From Erythrobacter dokdonensis DSW-74 (GTDB taxonomy: Bacteria > Pseudomonadota > Alphaproteobacteria > Sphingomonadales > Sphingomonadaceae), in the NCBI RefSeq assembly GCF_001677335.1, contig NZ_LZYB01000003.1, positions 434,001 through 498,000 of the forward strand: a stretch of DNA of 64,000 nucleotides, given 5' to 3'. Position 1 is the first letter of the stretch; every line of letters starts with the position of its first letter. Under the pieces are notes generated by a model, which was not told the DNA's origin, ran no database searches, and worked only from the letters and a program-made list of their open reading frames with translations. Position numbers and translations under genes: made by a program. Positions 47,743 through 54,969 of this stretch are shown piece by piece.

Positions 47743-47898
47743 TTACTTGAGCCACGGCGTCAAAATGAACGCCAGCACGTGAGCGCCGAGGGCGATGGCG
47801 AAGTAAATCCGCGTCCCCCACTTCAGCCCGTCGTTGATTTCCAGGGCCTGCGCTTCTGTCAGCCCGGTGGGGTAAACCTTCGTATCATCACCTGCCAT
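47743..47898 (-). CDS. pucB: Light-harvesting complex beta subunit, LH2 type
   Basis: 51 residues, too short for most gene finders: MAGDDTKVYPTGLTEAQ, then a membrane helix with the ligand H40 (ALGAHVLAF) and the C-terminus ILTPWLK. These are the marks of LH beta chains. The polar segment near residue 20 reads ALEIND where many beta chains have a second conserved His. AAGGAGGTTCGCC is a strong ribosome binding site before the ATG at 47898. First gene of the pucBA unit. Confidence 0.9.
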   Translation of the reverse strand: MAGDDTKVYPTGLTEAQALEINDGLKWGTRIYFAIALGAHVLAFILTPWLK

Positions 47899-48295
47899 GT
47901 GGCGAACCTCCTTGATCGGTTACGGCATTCGCGGAAACTCGGTAATGACCCCAGCCTTGTTCCCTTGGGATGCAACTAGCGTGGATTTGCAATTTTCCAT
48001 GACCGAATCAGGAAATAGCGAGTACGGCCATAGGCACCAGGTCGGGTGAGCGGCCTAATGCACATTGAATGTTGCATTTTGCAGGGCAAACGTCAACGTT
48101 GTTGAACATATTGCAACGTCAAGAAAAGTTGCCAAGGATCACACCTTCCCAAGCGGTACTGGCCCATCCGGGTCTCTGGCGACACAGAAGCAAGGTGGAG
48201 GTGCGAGAAAAATTTTTTGGCTTGCACCCAACCTCTGTTAGTGTGGCAGCGGGATCGGCAACTTTAGGCTCCTGACCGGAGCGAGGAAGGTTCAT
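47899..48295. promoter_or_regulatory. Divergent control region between pucBA and the DUF2853 gene
   Basis: 397 bp, AT-richer than its surroundings. It contains the palindrome AACGTCAACGTT (48089-48100) and the motif TTGTTG (48099) with GCAACGTCAA (48113-48122). No TGT-N12-ACA site of the PpsR type is seen. TTGGCT and TAGTGT near 48220 might be a plus-strand promoter. The pucBA promoter is not evident. Confidence 0.45.
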
Positions 48296-48817
48296 ATGTC
48301 CAATGAAGCTCCGGCCATCGACTGGGCCGATGACGTCAAACGGTATGTTCCCGGTGCCGATAGCGGCGCGATCGCCGGGATCGTGCACCATGCGATGGTG
48401 GCGCTCAAAACCCGCGAGCCGGCGCTGGTGTCGTTCGGCAATCCGACCGAAACACGCCGCGTGCGCGAGAATTTCTGCAAGAAGACGCTCGGCCTGTCCG
48501 GTCCCGACGCCGAGCTCGACTCCGCCATTGCCGCCGTTGGCCAGCGGATGAGCGACTCCGCCTCGCACCACCGGGTGACGGCATATTACCTTCTTGCCGA
48601 CCATTTCGACAGGCTGGGACAGTTCCGCGCGGCGGCGACGCCACCAGCCGAAGCGGCCCGGCCGCTGACGCCTTGGGCGGCGACCATGTTTGACGGCCCC
48701 CCGCCGGGCACGGCCATCGGCGGCCCCAGCACCGATCTCAGGTTTGCGTCATTGATTGGTCTGGGCGGAGCGGTGCTGGCGCTGATTGCAGCGATTGCCA
48801 GTACTGCTGGTGGCTGA
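48296..48817 (+). CDS. DUF2853 family protein with C-terminal membrane tail
   Basis: 173 residues. Residues 8-108 match DUF2853: DDVKRYVPGADSGAIAGIV, ALVSFGNPTETRRVRENF and HHRVTAYYLLADHFDRLG. The usual protein stops near there. Here a Pro/Ala linker and a hydrophobic helix follow (LIGLGGAVLALIAAIAS), so the product may be membrane-attached. GAGGAAGG precedes the ATG. Function unknown; it is divergent from pucBA and lies inside the island. Confidence 0.75.
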   Translation: MSNEAPAIDWADDVKRYVPGADSGAIAGIVHHAMVALKTREPALVSFGNPTETRRVRENFCKKTLGLSGPDAELDSAIAAVGQRMSDSASHHRVTAYYLLADHFDRLGQFRAAATPPAEAARPLTPWAATMFDGPPPGTAIGGPSTDLRFASLIGLGGAVLALIAAIASTAGG

Positions 48818-49132
48818 CGCTTTGATCGCAAATCGCCGTCGGCACCGACAACGGCCGCAACGGCAGAACGTTCGCACCGACCGCTCCTGACCTCATGGCT
48901 CTGGAGAGAGTGCCGACGCGCGGGCCGCGTTGTGTTTGCTCGGCCTGTGGCGCCGCTCGCGAACCCGCAGACCCGGCGGTAGGTGTGTAGCCACGCTGCC
49001 TGACCGGCCCGCGCGAGGATGCGGCAGCGCCGTGCGGGTGGCAATCCTGCTCACGCGCGGCCGAGCGCTGAACGCAAGAGACCCGTAGGCGTTGCCGGGT
49101 GGACCGAGCGTTACCCATGCGAGTCCGGATTG
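48818..49132. other. Intergenic region, no gene seen
   Basis: 315 bp after the DUF2853 gene. Frames here are short and of mixed composition. I see no promoter or repeat that I can support. It looks like decayed sequence. Confidence 0.4.
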
Positions 49133-49630
49133 GTGCGGGCGCGGGCCTTGGCCAAGCGCCTCGACAACGCCCCGCTCGCCATCTTCGACAGCCTCGACAA
49201 AGTCCTGCCTTGGAAGGTGCTCGACACTTATGTGAGTCCGCCGGCCTCAGCCGATGGACTCGATCCGGATCCGGTGGCCAATCTCGAGCCTCGGTTGCGA
49301 AATCTCGAATGCGACAAGCCCCACAAGCCCGGCGGGCAAATCGACGCGGTCTATGGCGATCCGCTGAAAAAAGGGCACATCCTACTGTTCCAGCCTGCCT
49401 CAGACACAGCGAATGGGTGGATCTGTGGCGACCTTGGGCTAGTTTATGTCTCGATCGATGCTGCGGACACGGAAGCTGGGAACTTTGACAGGGTCACAGC
49501 TTGGCTGGAGGCGTGGCGGGCGGTTCGCGAAGCAGACATTCCGGTATCCACCCAATTGCAGTCATGGGCCGCGGGTCCGCGTGATCCTGAATCCTGCGTG
49601 TCGCCTTCGGTCGTGATTTCGTCGAGTTAG
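49133..49630 (+). CDS. Hypothetical protein, weakly DUF1963-like, possibly a remnant
   Basis: The frame gives about 165 residues from the GTG at 49133 (upstream extension to 49019 unsupported). The segment CDKPHKPGGQID resembles the H-x-x-GG region of DUF1963 proteins, and the stretch WICGDLGLVYVSIDAADTEAGNFDRV resembles their C-terminal part, while their N-terminal part is absent. It may be a truncated copy. No signal peptide. Codon use appears coding. Low certainty on family. Confidence 0.45.
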   Translation: MRARALAKRLDNAPLAIFDSLDKVLPWKVLDTYVSPPASADGLDPDPVANLEPRLRNLECDKPHKPGGQIDAVYGDPLKKGHILLFQPASDTANGWICGDLGLVYVSIDAADTEAGNFDRVTAWLEAWRAVREADIPVSTQLQSWAAGPRDPESCVSPSVVISSS

Positions 49631-49747
49631 AAACTCTCAAGCGACGCCCATCGCGAGGCTCCGGTTATAGCTTCGCTCTTCTCAAGCTGCCTTGTTCACG
49701 CTCGCGTCGTTGCGCTAGGCTGACCGCATTGGAAGGGAGATCACGCC

Positions 49748-50086
49748 GTGCTCAAACGATCGCTTGTTCTTGTTTGCCCGCTCCTGGTTGGAGCTTGCGT
49801 CACCGATCGCGCCCCGGACAATCTTTCAGAGAGCGCGACGAAGGGCAGGGCCTTTGCACAGGCGAACTGCGCCTCCTGTCACGCTCTCGATGACAGCATC
49901 TCTCCCCTTCCGGATGCGCCCAGTCTTCGCCGCGCCGCCAACCGCTTGCCGGCCTGGGCGGTCGCCGGGTCTTTCGAACGCGGAGTGCAAGTCGGCCATA
50001 CGATGCAGATGCCGGCTTTCGTGTTTGAAAAGGACGATGTCGCCAATCTGCTGGCCTACTTCGAGGCGCTCAAGACAAGGGACTGA
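49748..50086 (+). CDS. Lipoprotein c-type cytochrome
   Basis: 112 residues from the GTG at 49748, preceded by GGAAGGGAGA. Signal peptide with lipobox LLVGAC (Cys 17). The haem motif CASCH is at residues 42-46, and MQMP near 88 offers the axial methionine. A class I cytochrome c held at the periplasmic face by a lipid anchor. It may pass electrons to or from a membrane complex. It is the last intact gene before the right repeat. Confidence 0.8.
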   Translation: MLKRSLVLVCPLLVGACVTDRAPDNLSESATKGRAFAQANCASCHALDDSISPLPDAPSLRRAANRLPAWAVAGSFERGVQVGHTMQMPAFVFEKDDVANLLAYFEALKTRD

Positions 50087-50308
50087 GGGGCGTACCTCCC
50101 ACCTGCCGCCTACCCAATACCAGCCGCTCTCGGAGGTCTGGCGGAGGTCGCATTTCGAAGCCGCATTGAAGTTATGCGTCTTCAGCAGCCAATACTCCGA
50201 AAGCGTCGCGAACGCACTTTGGGTTGTCCGTGGGGCGAAGGAAAAGTGGGAGCCCGAATTGAAGTTAGTCGATTGAGTTATATGGATTAAAAGCACTCCA
50301 TCCACTAA
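50087..50308. other. Intergenic region before the right repeat
   Basis: 222 bp. A frame through 50276 (ending KWEPELKLVD) may be the tail of a lost gene but has no start. Nothing else is supported. Confidence 0.35.
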
Positions 50309-50806
50309 ATTCGTAATGATGGGGTCACGTGTTCAAGGCACGTAAGCGGCACCACCTTCCTTAAGGCACTTTCCCAAGCAAAATCATCGGTAAGCTGCCG
50401 AAGGACAATTGCCGCGTTGAGCAGTGTTTGCCTGCTGAAAGGGCGAAACCCAGCCTCGACCCGGTGAATTAGCCAAAGGGCGTTCGCCTTCTATTTGCGA
50501 AACATGCTGTTGAAGGCGCGTTCGGCTGGTTCCGCTGCATCGATAAGGTTTCGCCTGCACCAGCCGCCGAGGTGGGGGTGCACTTAGGTCGTTCTCGAGA
50601 AACCTCATGGGTCGCAACAGCCTGCAAGCAGCTTGAACTTCGTCATTATGCGCCCCTTCCATCACCGACGGCTTGCCGGAACGACGTTGAAATCCGATGA
50701 GGTTCAGGGTGTTGCGAAGGGCAATCAGCCAAGGTCCGCTTTGAGCTGGTCGCGAAAGTTTCCTGACGTTCAGAAACCGACCCCAAACCGGACCTTGTTA
50801 CAACTC
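50309..50806 (+). repeat. Right copy of the imperfect direct repeat flanking the antenna island
   Basis: Starts with the 48-bp copy of the tRNA-Thr 3' part (50309-50356), then blocks at 50426-50448 and 50609-50681. The tRNA part lacks the D arm and 5' half, so it is not a functional tRNA. Together with 45299-45873 it brackets a 5-kb segment. The decayed small gene MTKFKLLAG is present here too. Confidence 0.85.
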
Positions 50807-50879
50807 AATTCCAAGGGAGGTCGGTGGCCAAATGCCAGCCTTTGGTCGGTTCCCTTGAAACAAACCGCTATAAAACGTG

Positions 50880-52010
50880 TCAGGCCCAAAGTTCCTGCGC
50901 CAGTTCGGGAAGGGCCGAAGCATAGCGGGAGACATCCTCCATTCTGCCCGTGCTCACGCGAGAATAGCCGGACCAAGACCCATAAGCTCCCCTGATCGCG
51001 ATGCCGCGTTCGGCCATTGCATCGCGCAAGCTATTGGCATCGGGCACTTTAACGAAAACAAAATTGGTCTGCGATGGCAGCGCGGTCAATCCGGCCTTGC
51101 CGACGGCATCGAGGATCATCGCGCGCCCTTCCAAGACCGCCGAGCGAGACTGGTCGAGAAACGGAGTGTCATCATAGCTGGCAATCGCTGCCGCCAATCC
51201 GGCGATATTGCCGCCGAAGCTCATCATATGCGACTGGATGCGCCGGGCATTGGCCTCGCTTGTGATGGCATAGCCGACCCGGAGCCCCGCCATGCCGTAG
51301 ATCTTCGAGAATGTGCGGCATACGATCACATCGGCGCCGCTGCGAACAAGATCGATCATCGAGCTGTCTTCGGGCCGGTCGGTCAGTTCGTTATAGGCTT
51401 CGTCGACCAGCAGGGTAGCCTGCGGCGTCACCTTTGCGGCAAAGCTGCGCAGCGCATCTGGCGGAATCAGCATGCCCGTAGGATTGTTGGGGTTGCAAAT
51501 CTGCACCAGAGCCACCCCGTCTCCAATCCTGGCTGCCATGGCGGACAAATCGACGCTCATATCCTCTGCCAGTGGCACGCGGATTGAAGATACGCCCTGT
51601 CGCTCGCCGTATAGCACCGTCGTGTCCCAGAACAGATCCGGGCAAAGGATCGCTCCCTCGCGTCCCCAGGCGAGTGAAATGGCGCATAGTATCTCGGTCG
51701 ATCCTTCGCCTACCACGACCTGCGTGGGCATGACCCCGTGCCGCTCGGCAATCATCGCGGCCAGACGCTGAAGACCGCGGTCCGCATAATAGCAGCCCAT
51801 CTTCGCGGTTTCGGCAATCGCGCGCAGCGCTGAGGGTGCCGGGCCGTAAGGGTTTTCATTGCGGCTGAGCAGAGCCTGCCCGGCCTTCGGCCCGAAATGG
51901 GGCACGGCAGCAGCGCCTGTCACCGTCGAACCCAGTCCGGAAAAGGGGATGGTTCCAAGGCCGCCGGCCAAACCGGCACCGGCAAGAAACGATCGGCGAT
52001 TGGTCGGCAT
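50880..52010 (-). CDS. Tat-exported class I/II aminotransferase, histidinol-phosphate type fold
   Basis: 376 residues. The start at 52010 gives a twin-arginine signal, NRRSFLAGAGLAGG, with a hydrophobic core. The rest is a PLP-dependent fold type I enzyme: NENPYGPAPSALRA, GEGSTEILCA, NPNNPTGMLIP, and the PLP lysine in RTFSKIYGMAGLRVGY. It is closest to HisC/CobD-type aminotransferases. Export of such an enzyme is unusual. It is 34 bp downstream of the TSUP gene on the same strand. Confidence 0.85.
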   Translation of the reverse strand: MPTNRRSFLAGAGLAGGLGTIPFSGLGSTVTGAAAVPHFGPKAGQALLSRNENPYGPAPSALRAIAETAKMGCYYADRGLQRLAAMIAERHGVMPTQVVVGEGSTEILCAISLAWGREGAILCPDLFWDTTVLYGERQGVSSIRVPLAEDMSVDLSAMAARIGDGVALVQICNPNNPTGMLIPPDALRSFAAKVTPQATLLVDEAYNELTDRPEDSSMIDLVRSGADVIVCRTFSKIYGMAGLRVGYAITSEANARRIQSHMMSFGGNIAGLAAAIASYDDTPFLDQSRSAVLEGRAMILDAVGKAGLTALPSQTNFVFVKVPDANSLRDAMAERGIAIRGAYGSWSGYSRVSTGRMEDVSRYASALPELAQELWA

Positions 52011-52044
52011 CGAAAAGACTCCTTCAAAGCAGGTAGGCAAGGTT

Positions 52045-52863
52045 TCAGAACTTGGTGATCATCAACACACCGATGAAGGTCAGGTACAGGCCGAAGACCC
52101 GGCGCAGAACCGCTGGTGAAAGCGCATGCGCAGCTGCGACGCCAAGCGGCGCGAACAGCACTGAAGTCCCGATCAGCACGATCGCTGTGGGCAGGTTGAC
52201 AAAGCCCAGTGCCCCCCAACCAAGCCCGCTTTCGCCAAGCCCGATCAGTATGAAACCGATGGTCGCCGGGATCGCGATCACCGCGCCCATCCCCGCTGCA
52301 GTGCCGATGGCACGGTGGATCGGAGTCCCGCAGACGGTCATCGTCAAAGTGGTCAGGGTGCCGCCCCCTATACCCAGCAGGGTCGAAAATGCCCCCAGCG
52401 CACTGGCGATCCCCGCACGCGGCAAGCCCGAAGGCAGAGCGGCAAAGAGCGGCGCTCCCTGACGTGCAGGCAGCAGGAAATAGACCGCAAAGGCAAGCAC
52501 CCCGGTTCCGAAGATCAAGGCGAGTAGCGCGCCCGACATAAGATCCGCAAAGATGGTCCCGACACCAGTCCCCAACACCACCCAGATTGCCCAGCCCTTG
52601 AGCAAGTCGAAATCGACTGATCCACGACGCGCGTGGCTGCTGGTCGAACGGATCGAAGTGAAAATGATCGAAGCGAGCGACGTGCCGACTGCGACATGTG
52701 CGGTCTGATCCGGAGCCACACCCACCAGGGGCAACAGAAACATGAGCGCCGGCACAACCACAAATCCCCCGCCAATGCCGAACAGGCCACCAGCAAAGCC
52801 GGCAGCTGCACCGGCAAGCAGAAGTGCCGGAAGTGCAAAGGCGAATGAAGCGGTCAGACTCAT
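52045..52863 (-). CDS. TauE/SafE (TSUP) family permease
   Basis: 272 residues with about eight membrane helices and the duplicated glycine motif: GFAGGLFGIGGGFVVVP near residue 20 and ASALGAFSTLLGIGGGTLTT near 150. Such proteins transport sulfite, sulfonates or sulfoacetate. The ATG at 52863 is chosen over a start 12 codons upstream. It probably shares a transcript with the exported aminotransferase. Paralogue of the gene at 39906. Confidence 0.87.
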   Translation of the reverse strand: MSLTASFAFALPALLLAGAAAGFAGGLFGIGGGFVVVPALMFLLPLVGVAPDQTAHVAVGTSLASIIFTSIRSTSSHARRGSVDFDLLKGWAIWVVLGTGVGTIFADLMSGALLALIFGTGVLAFAVYFLLPARQGAPLFAALPSGLPRAGIASALGAFSTLLGIGGGTLTTLTMTVCGTPIHRAIGTAAGMGAVIAIPATIGFILIGLGESGLGWGALGFVNLPTAIVLIGTSVLFAPLGVAAAHALSPAVLRRVFGLYLTFIGVLMITKF

Positions 52864-53438
52864 TGAGCTCGACAATAAGCCCGCTGGTCCCAGCTCCAAG
52901 CGAATTGTCGCATTGCAACATGGGGTAAATGCCCCATGCGGCCATGACCGATTTGCCTGCCTGTAATACCCACGCGCGTGGGTATTAGTTGGTGCAGACC
53001 CAAGAAGCTGAATTTTCGCTTCCCACCCACTAGCGGTCGTTCACCGCGATCAGCCGTGAACGCTGAAAGCCGACGGGCAGCTATTGCGCCATCAGCACCA
53101 GAAGCTGACCTTCTGCAAACGACCCCTGAGTGGACGTTGGCAGTTTGCGGCAATTCAGCGTCATGCGAACCCAAGCCCCACCACCGTTACAAATGTTATT
53201 CAATGGGGCGGGTGGCCAGTATCAGGTCGAGTTCCATCCAACCGACGCCTGGGATGTTCGGATCGAGGTGTCGATCAGTCAGCATGAGATGATTTGGCGG
53301 CTGATGAATGCAGAGCGGGAAGAGGGTGGCGGTCTCATTCTAAGTGGAATGACGAGTTGAAGCCCTGATTTATGGGGCGATCTGTTTTTGGTTCGAGCTT
53401 CGTTTAGGTGATAGACTGTTCCCGCGAGGAGCAATCGT
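52864..53438. other. Intergenic region with a short doubtful frame and a diverged repeat
   Basis: 575 bp. A plus-strand frame from 53130 to 53360 (about 76 residues, ending LILSGMTS) has no recognisable domain and a poor start; I do not call it. 53018-53083 resembles 54719-54789. Otherwise I see nothing. Confidence 0.4.
53018..53083 (+). repeat. Diverged short repeat, first copy (second at 54719-54789)
   Basis: GCTTCCCACCCACTAGCGG and later GAAAGCCGACGGGCAGC are matched at 54719-54789 by GCTTCCCACCCATCATCGG and GAAAGCCGCGGGGCAGC in the same order. The two copies flank the oxidoreductase gene. Confidence 0.5.
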
Positions 53439-54620
53439 ATGGACAAGATCAATCGCCGCCTGATGCTGGGCGGTCTGGGCATGGTTGGAGCAGGTCTGGC
53501 AGTTGCGGTGTGCGCGCAGTCGACCGGGCAGGGCAACGGGGTTTCCGCCAATGCCGCGCCAACGGCCCCCGATCCCAGCGCCAGACACCGGCTGCGGTTC
53601 GCTGTTATCGGGCTCGACCATCCGCATATCTACGCGATGACAGACGCGTTGATCCGCGGCGGCGGCACGCTTGTTGCGGTGCATGCGAGCGACCCGCGGC
53701 AACTGGCGCGCTATCTCGCCCGCTATGGCGAAGTGAAAATTGCACGCAGCGAAGCCGAGATTCTCGAGGACAAGAGCGTGCAGCTCGTGGCCAGCGCTTC
53801 TGTTCCCCATCTTCGCGCGCCGCTTGGCATTCGTGTGATGCGCGCCGGAAAGGACTTTCTTTCGGACAAACCGGGGATCACCAGCCTTGCCCATCTGGCC
53901 GAAGTGCGCCGCACAATTTCTGAGACCAAGCGCAAGTTCGCCATCATGTATTCCGAACGGCTTGAAGTGCGCGCGGCGGTCAAGGCGGGGGAACTCGTTC
54001 GAGCCGGTGCGATCGGGCGGGTGATTCAGACGATCAACATCGCCCCACACCGCATGAGCGCGCCGAACCGGCCCGAATGGTTCTGGGATGTGAAGAACTA
54101 TGGCGGCATTCTGACCGACATCGGCAGCCATCAGGCCGATCAGTTCCTGTTTTACACCGGCTCCACCGAAGCGCAGGTCGTGGCGTCGCAGGTCGGCAAT
54201 CTGGACACAACCGACCATCCTAACTTCCAAGATTTCGGGGATATGACACTAAGCGGCAATGGTGGGACCGGCTATGTCAGGGTCGACTGGTTCACGCCTG
54301 ACGGTCTGCCGACGTGGGGCGACGGGCGCTTGTTCATCCTAGGCACCGAAGGCTACATTGAACTGCGCAAGTACGTCGACATTCAGGGCCGCCCGGGTGG
54401 AGATCACCTCCTTCTGGCTGACCGCAATGGCACGAGTTACATCAATTGCAGCAATGTGCCACTACCGTTCGGCCCGCAGTTCGTTTCGGACGTAATGGAG
54501 CGGACAGAAGTCGCTCAAAATCAGGCCCAAGCCCTGCTTGCCGCCGAACTGGTGCTCACCGCTCAGGCCAAGGCAAGCAAACTTGTCAATGGGCCGCGTC
54601 CAGCACTTCAGGGTGGATAA
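53439..54620 (+). CDS. Exported Gfo/Idh/MocA family oxidoreductase
   Basis: 393 residues. The N-terminus MDKINRRLMLGGLGMVGAG is a Tat-type signal. The Rossmann part has VIGLDHPHIYAM, a variant of the glycine-rich loop, and DKPGI matches the EKP-type site. The second domain contains WFWDVKNYGGILTDIGSHQADQ, where GGxLxDxGxH is conserved. These NAD(P)-dependent enzymes act on sugars, inositols or related compounds; exported ones use tightly bound cofactor. An ACS-type transporter lies downstream on the opposite strand. Confidence 0.85.
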   Translation: MDKINRRLMLGGLGMVGAGLAVAVCAQSTGQGNGVSANAAPTAPDPSARHRLRFAVIGLDHPHIYAMTDALIRGGGTLVAVHASDPRQLARYLARYGEVKIARSEAEILEDKSVQLVASASVPHLRAPLGIRVMRAGKDFLSDKPGITSLAHLAEVRRTISETKRKFAIMYSERLEVRAAVKAGELVRAGAIGRVIQTINIAPHRMSAPNRPEWFWDVKNYGGILTDIGSHQADQFLFYTGSTEAQVVASQVGNLDTTDHPNFQDFGDMTLSGNGGTGYVRVDWFTPDGLPTWGDGRLFILGTEGYIELRKYVDIQGRPGGDHLLLADRNGTSYINCSNVPLPFGPQFVSDVMERTEVAQNQAQALLAAELVLTAQAKASKLVNGPRPALQGG

Positions 54621-54969
54621 AGTGCGGTCAGGGATCAGATGAAACTTCTGAAACGGCAATAGAGTAGGAAGGTGGTATTTTGAGGTGAGAAATCGCACAT
54701 GCTTAATCTCCCTTCCACGTCCGCTTCCCACCCATCATCGGCCATGAGCAGGGCCGGTGCGCGTTGCCGAAAGCCGCGGGGCAGCTTCAGAGGGTTTGTC
54801 GCCTGCAGCCGACATTCTGAAACCGGCCCAGATGCTGCCCTTCAGGCCTAGACTCATCAGGCTCTCGCAATGTTGTTGCGGTCGATATTCATACTTCAGT
54901 TCAGCGCTTCGCAAGCTTGGTGCGTGGCAGAAAAAATTTGCCACGGCCATGCAAGGCACGCTTTGTGGG

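Noticed and set aside
47899-48295. PpsR/CrtJ sites before pucBA
   Set aside because: I looked for TGT-N12-ACA in the region and found no match.
50309-50356. Second tRNA-Thr gene
   Set aside because: Only the 3' part is present; acceptor 5' strand and D arm are missing.
53130-53360. Short plus-strand frame of 76 residues
   Set aside because: No domain, no good ribosome binding site, start inside a diverged repeat area.
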